A stretch of DNA of 36,507 bases, from the NCBI GenBank assembly GCA_913043275.1, contig CAJWLL010000021.1:1-36507 (forward strand), in the 5' to 3' direction. The stretch is from an uncultured Flavobacteriaceae bacterium. GTDB taxonomy: Bacteria > Bacteroidota > Bacteroidia > Flavobacteriales > Flavobacteriaceae. Made by a program: the position numbers and the translations under genes. The notes beneath the pieces were generated by a model. The model was given only the letters and a program-made list of their open reading frames with translations. It did no database searches and was not told the origin of the DNA. Below, in pieces: positions 25,295-32,975 of this stretch. Numbering within the stretch: position 1 is the first letter of the stretch; every line of letters begins with the position of its first letter.

Positions 25295-26359
25295 ATGGAA
25301 ACTTACATTGTCTCTGCCTTAAAATACCGACCTCAAAGCTTTGAAGAAGTAGTGGGTCAAGAGGCCATTACACAGACATTAGACAACGCCATAGAAAAAA
25401 ACCAATTAGCGCAGGCCTTACTTTTTTGCGGACCTCGGGGGGTAGGTAAAACCTCTTGTGCACGAATTCTGGCCAAAAAAATCAACAATCAAGCTAAAGA
25501 TCTTGCCAATGAGGATTTCGCTTTTAATATTTTTGAACTGGATGCAGCTTCCAATAACTCAGTAGATGACATTCGCAGCTTGAATGAGCAAGTTAGAATC
25601 CCCCCACAGGTTGGAACCCACAAGGTTTATATCATCGACGAGGCACACATGTTATCACTCGGAGCCTTTAATGCCTTTCTTAAAACTTTGGAAGAGCCTC
25701 CGAAACACGTCATTTTTATTCTGGCCACCACAGAAAAACAGAAGATCATCCCTACCATACTCTCCCGATGCCAAACCTACGATTTTAGGAGAATCAGTGT
25801 TAAAGATTGCAAGGCTTATTTGCAAAAAATAGCAAATGAACAAAAAATAGAATTTGAAGAGGAAGCTCTTAATTTGATTGCCCAAAAAGCAGATGGTGCG
25901 CTTAGAGATGCCCTATCCATCTATGACCGTATGGTAAGTTTTACCGACAGCAGCCTAACCGTAAAATCCGTTTCTGAAAACCTTAATGTGCTGGATAATG
26001 AGACCTTTTTTTCTATCATGGAATTGGTGTTGAAGCACGATATACCAGGCTTATTATTGGCATTAGACGAAGTGCTACAAAAAGGATTTGATGAGTTACA
26101 GTTTGTCACAGGAGTTGGTTCTCATTTGAGAAACTTGATGGTCAGCAAGGAGGATAAAACACTTCATTTGCTGGAGGTCAGTAAAATAAGTGAGAAAAAG
26201 TTCAAGGAACAAGCTGCAAAAGCTAAACTGCCCTTACTCTTAAAATCAATAGATTTAGTAAGTAGATGTGAGTTGGATTATAGAAATACGAAAAACAAAC
26301 GATTGTTGATTGAATTATGTCTTATGCAAATGGCCTCTCTCCATTTCGGGGAAAAGTAA
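25295..26359 (+). CDS. dnaX: DNA polymerase III gamma/tau subunit, ATPase core (gamma-like product)
   Basis: This 354-residue product is the clamp-loader ATPase that opens the sliding clamp at replication forks. Walker A G-P-R-G-V-G-K-T lies at 46-53, Walker B I-I-D-E-A-H at 113-118, and the SRC sensor motif in L-S-R-C-Q. The zinc-finger cysteines of E. coli DnaX are missing and replaced by a short acidic stretch, as in other Bacteroidota. The chosen ATG gives M-E-T-Y-I-V-S-A-L-K-Y-R-P, the conserved start. The frame ends at TAA 26357-26359 just after F-G-E-K, where homologues continue, and the missing continuation is found intact in the -1 frame (next entry). Read normally, the gene yields a gamma-sized protein. 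Confidence 0.93.
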   Translation: METYIVSALKYRPQSFEEVVGQEAITQTLDNAIEKNQLAQALLFCGPRGVGKTSCARILAKKINNQAKDLANEDFAFNIFELDAASNNSVDDIRSLNEQVRIPPQVGTHKVYIIDEAHMLSLGAFNAFLKTLEEPPKHVIFILATTEKQKIIPTILSRCQTYDFRRISVKDCKAYLQKIANEQKIEFEEEALNLIAQKADGALRDALSIYDRMVSFTDSSLTVKSVSENLNVLDNETFFSIMELVLKHDIPGLLLALDEVLQKGFDELQFVTGVGSHLRNLMVSKEDKTLHLLEVSKISEKKFKEQAAKAKLPLLLKSIDLVSRCELDYRNTKNKRLLIELCLMQMASLHFGEK

Positions 26360-27012
26360 AACAATTTATCATCCCGGTAAGCCGTTTCAAAAGGCCTAAA
26401 CAGGTGACGGCACAAAAAGACAATGTGGTTAAAGGGCACCCTGCTAAATTTATTCCGAAAAATGAGAATTCCTCTCATAAAACAAAACCCTCAGCAGAAA
26501 ACACCAAACCTTTTTATCCTCCCAGTATCAAAATCGAAAAAGTTGGTCTGGGAAATCGTGTTTCCAGTTTGTCCCTCTCGAGTATTGAAATGAAAAAAGA
26601 AGCGGAAAGGAAATCATCCTCAAAAAAAATTTCTATCAACAAAGCTGAAGATAAGTTCAGCCAGGAGAAAGTATCAGAGCTTTGGAAGTCATACACAAAA
26701 GAAAAAAATAATATGGGACAAAACAATATTGCTGCTTTGTTGGAAATGAGTCAACCCCAACTTCAAGCAGATCATAAAATCATATTAAAAACCTCTAGTT
26801 CGCTTAGTAAAGTTGAATTAAAAAAGGAGTTAACTTCACTACGAGCATACCTGAATAAGTCTTTAAACAACTATAAAATCCATTTTGAAATCAAGGTCGA
26901 AAGTCATAAAAGTGAAAAATATATATACGGAGCCAAAGAAAAATATGAACACCTAAAACAAATAAATCCCGAAATTGAAGTGCTTAAAAAAGAATTTGAT
27001 TTGGATATTTAA
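26317..27012 (+). CDS. DnaX tau C-terminal region in the -1 frame
   Basis: This 231-codon frame overlaps the dnaX core by 43 bp. Its own ATG at 26317 gives residues that are only the core's codons read out of frame; the meaningful part begins at about 26350 with G-K-V-K-Q-F-I-I-P, which continues the core after F-G-E-K as in Bacteroidota DnaX. A low-complexity linker follows. The C-terminal domain then starts near L-W-K-S-Y and ends with A-K-E-K-Y-E-H-L-K, N-P-E-I-E-V-L and K-E-F-D-L-D-I, the known ending of the phylum's full-length tau. The frame is free of stops for 230 codons, so it is under selection or only recently separated. It is either fused by -1 frameshifting, translated separately, or broken by an indel or assembly error. 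Confidence 0.75.
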   Translation: MSYANGLSPFRGKVKQFIIPVSRFKRPKQVTAQKDNVVKGHPAKFIPKNENSSHKTKPSAENTKPFYPPSIKIEKVGLGNRVSSLSLSSIEMKKEAERKSSSKKISINKAEDKFSQEKVSELWKSYTKEKNNMGQNNIAALLEMSQPQLQADHKIILKTSSSLSKVELKKELTSLRAYLNKSLNNYKIHFEIKVESHKSEKYIYGAKEKYEHLKQINPEIEVLKKEFDLDI

Positions 27013-27021
27013 AATAATGCC

Positions 27022-27603
27022 ATGCTTGGACTAAAACTAACTACCGATCCTCGTTGGGTGAATATTGTTGAAAAAAATGTACATGAAATATTGACAGACC
27101 ATGCTTTTTGTGAACAAAAGGCGGCAAGTTCTGCAATTTCTTTAATGGTAAGATACCCTGAAGAAAGTGATCTGGTTAAGGCCATGATCAAATTGGCACA
27201 GGAGGAATTGATTCATTTCAAAATGGTTCACCAACTTATATGCGAAAGAGGCTGGGTATTGGGCAGAGAACGCAAGGATGAATACGTGAGGGATTTGAAA
27301 CAGTTTTTTCCTAAAGGGGGAAGCAGAATAGATCAATTGTTAAATCAACTGCTTTACGCCGCATTGATAGAAGCCAGAAGCTGTGAACGTTTCAGGCTTT
27401 TGTCTGAATCAATTGTTGATATAGCACTCCAGAAATTTTACAAAAAACTTATGATAAGCGAGGCTCATCATTATAGCCTATTTTTAAAATTTGCGTACCA
27501 ATATGGTAAAAAAAAAGAAGTAAATGAAAAATGGCACGCTTTATTGGATTTTGAATCTCAATTGATGACCAAATTGGGCAAAAAGGGAACAATTCACGGT
27601 TAG
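27022..27603 (+). CDS. miaE: tRNA-(ms2io6A) hydroxylase family protein (MiaE)
   Basis: This 193-residue ferritin-like four-helix protein has the carboxylate-bridged diiron pattern: E-E-L-I-H at 61-65 (ExxH), a later E-A-R-S-C-E-R-F helix, and an S-E-A-H-H ExxH-type segment. MiaE hydroxylates the isopentenyl side chain of ms2i6A at position 37 of some tRNAs. The N-terminus L-G-L-K-L-T-T-D-P-R-W-V is typical. It follows the tau frame by 9 bp, probably in the same transcript. Its last 4 bp overlap the stop of the convergent ppx gene. Confidence 0.9.
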   Translation: MLGLKLTTDPRWVNIVEKNVHEILTDHAFCEQKAASSAISLMVRYPEESDLVKAMIKLAQEELIHFKMVHQLICERGWVLGRERKDEYVRDLKQFFPKGGSRIDQLLNQLLYAALIEARSCERFRLLSESIVDIALQKFYKKLMISEAHHYSLFLKFAYQYGKKKEVNEKWHALLDFESQLMTKLGKKGTIHG

Positions 27604-28493
27604 TGATTTTTGATGAGATTTTTATGCATAAACTTAATCATTCCATCAGAAAGCCCAAACTTGGGAACATAGATTTTTTTTCCACCACTCCACTCTAGAG
27701 CTTTAAGATAGATTCTTGCCGCAGGAATAATTACATCAGCACGGTCAGGGTTTAGCTCAAACTTTACAATTCGCTCCTCATAAGTTAGTGATTCAAGCTC
27801 CATAAAAATTTGATTAAGTTTGATAATGGACAAAGGTTTTCCTTCCCTAATCTTGGATAGTTTGAAAAGCTTATTGATGTTTCCTCCAGATCCAATTAGT
27901 GTTATTTTTTTATAAGGTTTTGCGTTATTAATTATCCAAATTCTTATGGCATCCCAAACCCTTTCATCTAACAGCTTATTAATAAGCCTTACAGTTCCTA
28001 TTTTAAATGACTTAGAAGAAACCCTTTTCCCTTCATTAATAAAAGTAAATTCGGTACTTCCACCACCAACATCGACAAGAAGAAAAGTTTTTTGAGAATT
28101 TAGTAAATCAGATATTTTAGTGTTGGAAATGATTTCAGCCTCCTTTATTCCATCAATGATTTCAATATTAATTCCTGATTTTCTTCTTACATGTTCTAGG
28201 ACATTACTTCTGTTATTGGCCTCTCTTAGGGCAGAGGTAGCGAAGGCTTGATAATGGGAAACACCATGAACTTTCATTAATAGTTTAAAAGCTTTCATAG
28301 CACTGGTCAAGCGTTTGATACTTTTTTTTGATATTTCACCCAAGGTAAAAGAGTCCTCACCCAATCTAATTGGAGCCCTAACCAAAGTATTTTTCTGAAA
28401 GTGCACCCCTTCTTTGGTCTCTATAACATTAGAAATCAATACCCTCATGGCATTGGAACCAATATCAATGGCTGCAAATTTTTTAATGTTCAA
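27600..28493 (-). CDS. Ppx/GppA-family exopolyphosphatase
   Basis: This 297-residue protein has the actin/ASKHA fold of the Ppx/GppA family. The first phosphate loop is A-A-I-D-I-G-S-N-A-M-R (7-17) and the second is V-D-V-G-G-G-S-T-E-F (140-149). It lacks the C-terminal HD-like domains of E. coli Ppx, so it is a short form that may act as an exopolyphosphatase or as a (p)ppGpp phosphohydrolase. The position 4 bp after ppk1, in one operon, favours polyphosphate hydrolysis. Confidence 0.88.
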   Translation of the reverse strand: MNIKKFAAIDIGSNAMRVLISNVIETKEGVHFQKNTLVRAPIRLGEDSFTLGEISKKSIKRLTSAMKAFKLLMKVHGVSHYQAFATSALREANNRSNVLEHVRRKSGINIEIIDGIKEAEIISNTKISDLLNSQKTFLLVDVGGGSTEFTFINEGKRVSSKSFKIGTVRLINKLLDERVWDAIRIWIINNAKPYKKITLIGSGGNINKLFKLSKIREGKPLSIIKLNQIFMELESLTYEERIVKFELNPDRADVIIPAARIYLKALEWSGGKKIYVPKFGLSDGMIKFMHKNLIKNH

Positions 28494-28497
28494 AATA

Positions 28498-30564
28498 CTA
28501 TTTGTTTAATTGGCTTTTAAAGTAGTCGTAAGTAGTCCATTGAGACCGTTGTTTAGCATCATCGGATTTAGGTTTTACCATTTTATTCTGCGGATTTTGA
28601 TTTACAATTCTTGACTTAATGTTGTCATTCCATGAAAGGTTGAAAATGTCTAAAATTTGCTGTTGTAGTTCTTTATCATATACTGGACAGGCCACTTCAA
28701 TCCTATTCTCAATATTTCTAGTCATAAAATCAGCGGAGGACAAATATATTTTCTTATTACCTGCATTTTCAAAAATAAGAACACGAGGGTGCTCTAAAAA
28801 CTTATCTACCACACTTACCACAGTGATTTTTTCACTTAATCCTTTTATTCCAGGGATCAAACAACAAATCCCTCTGACTATCATTTTAACATTAACCCCA
28901 GACTGACTAGCCTCATATAATTTATCAATCAAAGGATAATTGGTAATATTATTTAGCTTTAGTGAGATCCCGGAAGGAAGGCCTTTTTTGTGATTTTGAA
29001 TTTCGTTGTCTATAAGTTTGGATATAGCAGAAGCAGTATAATGAGGAGAAACAATCAGGTGTTTATACTTCTTAATTTTATAGCTCACCTCAAGAAAGTT
29101 AAAAACCTTGTTTACCTCTTTGAGAATTTTTTGATTGGTAGTAAATAAGGTGAAATCGGTATATACCTTGGCTGTAGATTCATTGAAATTTCCTGTACTG
29201 ACAAATCCGTATCTTCTATTTTTATTTTCGTGTTCTCTTTCTATAACACATATTTTGGAATGTACTTTTAGTCCAGGAATTCCAAAAATCAATTGCACAC
29301 CAGCTGCCTCTAGTTGTTCGGCAAAATTTATGTTGTTTTCTTCATCAAACCTTGCCTGAAGTTCAATTTGAACTAAAACTTTTTTACCATTTTTTGCAGC
29401 ATTAATCAGAGCACTTGCAATGTGAGAGGACTTGGACAATCTGTAGATAGTTATTTTGATAGATTTTACCTTAGGATCTAATGCTGCTTCCCTCAAAAAC
29501 TTAATAACATAAGAAAAGTCTTGATAGGGGGCATAGAGTAAATAATCCTTTTGATCAATAGCATCCAATATATTTTCCTCCAAACTGAGGCCTGGTATTG
29601 GAAGTGGAGAAAAAGAAGAATATAAAAGGTCTGGACGATCCAAACTAGGAAAATCCATATAGTCCCTTCTTTGATGGTACTTACCTCCAGGAATGAGACT
29701 GTCGGTAGAGTCAATGATAAGTTTTTCCATTACAAAGCGAAGTGTTTGCTCGGGAATTTCTTTGTCGTAAACTAATCTAACAGGATCACTTATCATACGA
29801 TCTTTTACACTTAGAGTTATTTTTTCAACATAGCTGATGGAAACATCTTCTTCCAAGTCCAATTCTGCATCTCTAGTAATTTTTACCATATGCGCCTGAA
29901 TATTTTTGTAGTTAAAAAAACTGAATATCATATGAAAGTGATAACGGATCAAATCATCTAGCATCATTATATATTGCTTTCCATCACTATCCTTAGGCAA
30001 AACCACAAATCTTTTGGTGTCTTTAGGCATCTCAATCAATGCATAAATGTTTTTATTATCAAGTGTATTATCTAACTCCATGGTAACGATTAGAAAGGCC
30101 TTGTTGTCAGATAAGTCTTGATCGCTGGTTTGAGATAAAATGATAGTAACCAATGCAGGGTTAACATTTTGTATAAAATAATTTTTTAAGAATTCCTCCT
30201 GCTCTGGTTTAACTTCATTTTCATCTATAAAAAAAATGTTTTCTATTACCATCTCTTTGTAAATTCCATTTAGAATCTTTAAGCTATCGTTTTGAAGATC
30301 GATAACTTTATTGGTAATTTCCTTGAGCAATGCCTCTGCACTACTCCCTGCAAAAACTTTTTTTCCCGTTTTAGTCGATTGGGAAATTCGTTTTACAGTG
30401 GCATATCTGACCTGGAAAAACTCATCTAAATTATTGGAGAAAATACCTAAAAAACGAAGGCGTTCCAGAAGAGGTACATTTTCATTATTTGCCTCTTGTA
30501 AAACTCGAGCATTAAAGTCAAGCCAACTGATTTCTCTATTAATGTATCTAGGAGCTTTACTCAT
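28498..30564 (-). CDS. ppk1: polyphosphate kinase 1
   Basis: This 688-residue enzyme polymerises the gamma-phosphate of ATP into inorganic polyphosphate through a phosphohistidine. The N-terminal domain begins R-Y-I-N-R-E-I-S-W-L-D-F, followed by the N-N-L-D-E-F-F-Q-V-R segment. The autophosphorylated histidine is H435 in L-K-V-H-S-K-I, the same residue number as in E. coli. A second conserved motif R-G-I-C-C-L-I-P-G is near the C-terminal domain, and G-N-F-N-E-S-T-A lies between them. Length is normal. It is third in the pdxH-sixA-ppk1-ppx run, with gaps of 3-6 bp, so synthesis and removal of polyphosphate are likely co-expressed. Confidence 0.96.
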   Translation of the reverse strand: MSKAPRYINREISWLDFNARVLQEANNENVPLLERLRFLGIFSNNLDEFFQVRYATVKRISQSTKTGKKVFAGSSAEALLKEITNKVIDLQNDSLKILNGIYKEMVIENIFFIDENEVKPEQEEFLKNYFIQNVNPALVTIILSQTSDQDLSDNKAFLIVTMELDNTLDNKNIYALIEMPKDTKRFVVLPKDSDGKQYIMMLDDLIRYHFHMIFSFFNYKNIQAHMVKITRDAELDLEEDVSISYVEKITLSVKDRMISDPVRLVYDKEIPEQTLRFVMEKLIIDSTDSLIPGGKYHQRRDYMDFPSLDRPDLLYSSFSPLPIPGLSLEENILDAIDQKDYLLYAPYQDFSYVIKFLREAALDPKVKSIKITIYRLSKSSHIASALINAAKNGKKVLVQIELQARFDEENNINFAEQLEAAGVQLIFGIPGLKVHSKICVIEREHENKNRRYGFVSTGNFNESTAKVYTDFTLFTTNQKILKEVNKVFNFLEVSYKIKKYKHLIVSPHYTASAISKLIDNEIQNHKKGLPSGISLKLNNITNYPLIDKLYEASQSGVNVKMIVRGICCLIPGIKGLSEKITVVSVVDKFLEHPRVLIFENAGNKKIYLSSADFMTRNIENRIEVACPVYDKELQQQILDIFNLSWNDNIKSRIVNQNPQNKMVKPKSDDAKQRSQWTTYDYFKSQLNK

Positions 30565-30569
30565 ATCAA

Positions 30570-31052
30570 TTAAAAATTATTATTTTTTTGACCTAATAAA
30601 ACTTCACCCTTGGAAAGATTACTCCACTGATTTCCATCGAAAGTAATCTTAACACATCCAGCAGTTCTAAGATGATTGATGCCTGCATCCGAAAAATGAT
30701 TGATTACCTCGGTGAAAGCAGGATTGTGTCCGACCAAAACTACATTGTTCCAATGATTGTCTAAAGCATAGACATAATCAATAGCAATAGACCCTGAAAA
30801 TGTATAAAGATAATTGTCAATCTTTAATTTTTCCAGTGAAAGATCCAATTCATAAATCACAATTATTGCAGTGTGCAAAGCTCTGATTGCTGGACTTGAG
30901 ATGATAATATCTGCCTTTCTAAAAAGGTTATTCTTTTTATCAGAAATTTTTTTAATTCTATCTATACCTTCTGGGGAAAGTGGCCTATTGATGTCATCAA
31001 CACTGTAAGCTCTATTTGATTTGGCATGTCTTAAGATAACGAGTTCTTTCAT
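30570..31052 (-). CDS. SixA-type histidine phosphatase family protein
   Basis: This 160-residue phosphoglycerate mutase-like protein has the R-H-A motif (R8-H9-A10, in L-R-H-A-K-S), a central S-S-P-A-I-R segment and V-G-H-N-P (second catalytic His, H109). SixA in E. coli dephosphorylates phosphohistidine on signalling proteins such as ArcB; in this genome the target is unknown. Its placement next to ppk1, an enzyme that works through a phosphohistidine, is suggestive only. It lacks a signal peptide and is therefore cytoplasmic. Confidence 0.85.
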   Translation of the reverse strand: MKELVILRHAKSNRAYSVDDINRPLSPEGIDRIKKISDKKNNLFRKADIIISSPAIRALHTAIIVIYELDLSLEKLKIDNYLYTFSGSIAIDYVYALDNHWNNVVLVGHNPAFTEVINHFSDAGINHLRTAGCVKITFDGNQWSNLSKGEVLLGQKNNNF

Positions 31053-31055
31053 GAA

Positions 31056-31700
31056 TCAAGGGGCTAATCGTTTTACTTTCCAATCTATACCTTCTAAATA
31101 ACAACAAATTCTGTCGTGTAGACGGTTTCTTCGACCTTGCCAAAATTCAATTTCATGAGGTCTGACTAAAATGCCTCCCCAATGAGCTGGACGTGGTATT
31201 TCCGAGTACTTAAACTTTTTATCTAAGGATAGTTGAAGGTCCTCCAAAAATTTTCGATCAGGAATAACCTCACTTTGGGGAGAAACATGAGCTCCAAGTT
31301 GGTTTCCTCTAGGACGTGAGTTAAAATATTTATCAGACTTCTCTGGAGAAAGTTTTTCAGCCTCTCCTTTAATGATAATTTGTCGCTCCAAGCTTGGCCA
31401 ATAAAATGATAATCCAACTTTTGGGTGTCTCAATATAGATTTACCCTTTTTACTTTTGTAGTTGGTAAAAAATACAAAGCCTTCCTCGGAAAAGTCCTTG
31501 AGCAATACTACCCTACTAATAGGAAAGCCATCATCACCAAGAGTAGAAAGGCTTATGGCATTTACCTCATGAATTGAATCAGACTCTTTGGCTTCATTAA
31601 ACCAGACTTGAAAAAACTGCAAAGGATTGCCTTTAATATGTTGAAGGTCAAGGGTTCCCTTTTCATATGATTTCCGTAAATCAGCTAACTTGGGTTTCAT
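31056..31700 (-). CDS. pdxH: pyridoxamine/pyridoxine 5'-phosphate oxidase
   Basis: This FMN enzyme oxidises pyridoxamine or pyridoxine 5'-phosphate to PLP, the cofactor used by thrC in this window. From the ATG at 31700 it has 214 residues and starts M-K-P-K-L-A-D-L-R-K-S-Y-E-K-G, like other Bacteroidota PdxH proteins. A second ATG at 31715 adds five residues but would sit only 4 nt from the -7 element at 31720-31727, implying a leaderless message, so 31700 is preferred. Conserved parts include R-V-V-L-L-K, the F-F-T-N-Y-K-S-K-K-G FMN/phosphate region, and the C-terminal W-Q-G-R-R-N-R-L-H-D-R. It is the first gene of a four-gene unit ending with ppx. Confidence 0.93.
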   Translation of the reverse strand: MKPKLADLRKSYEKGTLDLQHIKGNPLQFFQVWFNEAKESDSIHEVNAISLSTLGDDGFPISRVVLLKDFSEEGFVFFTNYKSKKGKSILRHPKVGLSFYWPSLERQIIIKGEAEKLSPEKSDKYFNSRPRGNQLGAHVSPQSEVIPDRKFLEDLQLSLDKKFKYSEIPRPAHWGGILVRPHEIEFWQGRRNRLHDRICCYLEGIDWKVKRLAP

Positions 31701-31719
31701 CTCACTTCTGTTCATAAAA

Positions 31720-31727
31720 CAAATTTA
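31720..31727 (-). promoter_or_regulatory. candidate -7 element for the pdxH-sixA-ppk1-ppx unit
   Basis: The minus strand reads TAAATTTG, an exact TAnnTTTG match in the short gap after rnz. It would start transcription close to 31714, which decides between the two possible pdxH starts. Confidence 0.5.
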
Positions 31728-31743
31728 CGATTAATCCCTTAGA

Positions 31744-32649
31744 CTAAATATCAAATATTTCACCATCTGCTGCCAAGTGAACAGCATCAAAAAAAGAAGA
31801 GGCCTCTATTAAAAAATTATTTTTGTCACGGTAACGCGAGGAGAAATGCCCTAAAACTAAACACTTTACTTGGGCCAAATGAGCGATTTTTGCAGCTTGA
31901 AAAGCGGTGCTATGTCTTGTCTTTTCAGCCAAATTTTTGTGTACTTTCAAAAAAGTTGAGTCATGGTAAAGTAGATCCACTTTATATATCAATGGGAGGA
32001 TGGATTCATTATAGGCTGTATCACTGCAAAATGCATAACACTTAATTGGGTTTGGATCCAATGTAAGCATTTCGTTTTTGAGTAAAGTACCATCATCTAA
32101 AACCAAATCCTTACCCAACTTAAGGTTCTGAAAATCGTAGTTGAAAATATTATATTTTTTTATTTTTTCTTTATCCAACCTTCTTAAACCAAGCTTCTCC
32201 TTAAACAAAAATCCATTGGTATAAACTCGATGGTCAAGTGGGATGGTATTAACAGTAACTGAATCATCTTCAAAAATAATTTCTGATTCTTTATTTTCTA
32301 ATTCATGAAAAAACAAATTATAATTCGTCCACGAATTAGATATTTTAAGCTGAAGTGTGAGGACTTCCTTTATTCCTTTAGGTCCGTAAACGTGAAGATC
32401 CGCTGTTCTACCCAGGAGTCTAAATGTACTGATCAAACCCACCAAACCGAAAAAGTGGTCTCCATGTAAGTGAGAAATAAAAATATGTTTGATTCTGGAA
32501 AACTTAATTTTGTGATGTCGTAGTTTAATCTGAGTTCCTTCACCACAGTCAATTAAAAATAAGTGGTCTTTGACCTCCAGTATCTGTGAAGTAGTATGGG
32601 CGTTATCCAGAGGTGTTGCAGCGTGGCAGCCTAAAATATTAAGTTTCAT
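31744..32649 (-). CDS. rnz: ribonuclease Z (tRNA 3' endonuclease)
   Basis: This 301-residue metallo-beta-lactamase-fold nuclease cleaves tRNA precursors at the discriminator base, which is needed where CCA is not encoded, as for the tRNA-Ser in this window. The zinc motif H-L-H-G-D-H (60-65), the early N-A-H-T-T-S-Q and D-C-G-E-G-T-Q segments, and the later C-S-D-T-A-Y and G-H-F-S-S-R-Y motifs all match RNase Z. It follows the small STAS-like gene by 2 bp and is the last gene of the pyrR unit. Confidence 0.95.
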   Translation of the reverse strand: MKLNILGCHAATPLDNAHTTSQILEVKDHLFLIDCGEGTQIKLRHHKIKFSRIKHIFISHLHGDHFFGLVGLISTFRLLGRTADLHVYGPKGIKEVLTLQLKISNSWTNYNLFFHELENKESEIIFEDDSVTVNTIPLDHRVYTNGFLFKEKLGLRRLDKEKIKKYNIFNYDFQNLKLGKDLVLDDGTLLKNEMLTLDPNPIKCYAFCSDTAYNESILPLIYKVDLLYHDSTFLKVHKNLAEKTRHSTAFQAAKIAHLAQVKCLVLGHFSSRYRDKNNFLIEASSFFDAVHLAADGEIFDI

Positions 32650-32651
32650 AC

Positions 32652-32975
32652 CTATATCCCAAGGTCTCTTTGAATTTGTTCCATCTGTATAAAATTTTCC
32701 GCTTCAATCAGCGTTAAGACAATATTTAAAGATTCAATTTTGGAGATTTGTGGGGAGTCATTTAATGCAATAACTAGACAAAACCCTTTAGAGATAATAT
32801 GTTCATTGATTTTGTTTAGGGAAGATATTTGAAATTCATTTGTTATTTCAAGCGACAGCAAATCAAGAATTAAATCTGATGAAAAGTCTAATGAAATAAT
32901 TATTTGTGGAAAAGAATTTTCTTCATTCTTTTCAAGCTTTATATATAAATGATTTTCCTTTTTTTCTGAGATCAT
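32652..32975 (-). CDS. small STAS-like protein (degenerate), function unknown
   Basis: This 107-residue protein has no hydrophobic segment and alternates beta strands and helices in the order of STAS (anti-sigma antagonist) domains: a strand of I-I-I-S-L-D, a short helix, I-S-S-L-N-K-I at about 50-56 in the place of the usual D-S-S-G-L motif, then C-L-V-I-A-L, and a final T-L-I-E-A-E. The Asp and Gly of the normal phosphorylation loop are not conserved. An STAS-type gene next to rnz is a recurring arrangement in flavobacteria as I recall it. Its start overlaps the pyrB stop (ATGA, 32972-32975), and rnz follows 2 bp downstream. Fold assignment is tentative. Confidence 0.55.
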   Translation of the reverse strand: MISEKKENHLYIKLEKNEENSFPQIIISLDFSSDLILDLLSLEITNEFQISSLNKINEHIISKGFCLVIALNDSPQISKIESLNIVLTLIEAENFIQMEQIQRDLGI

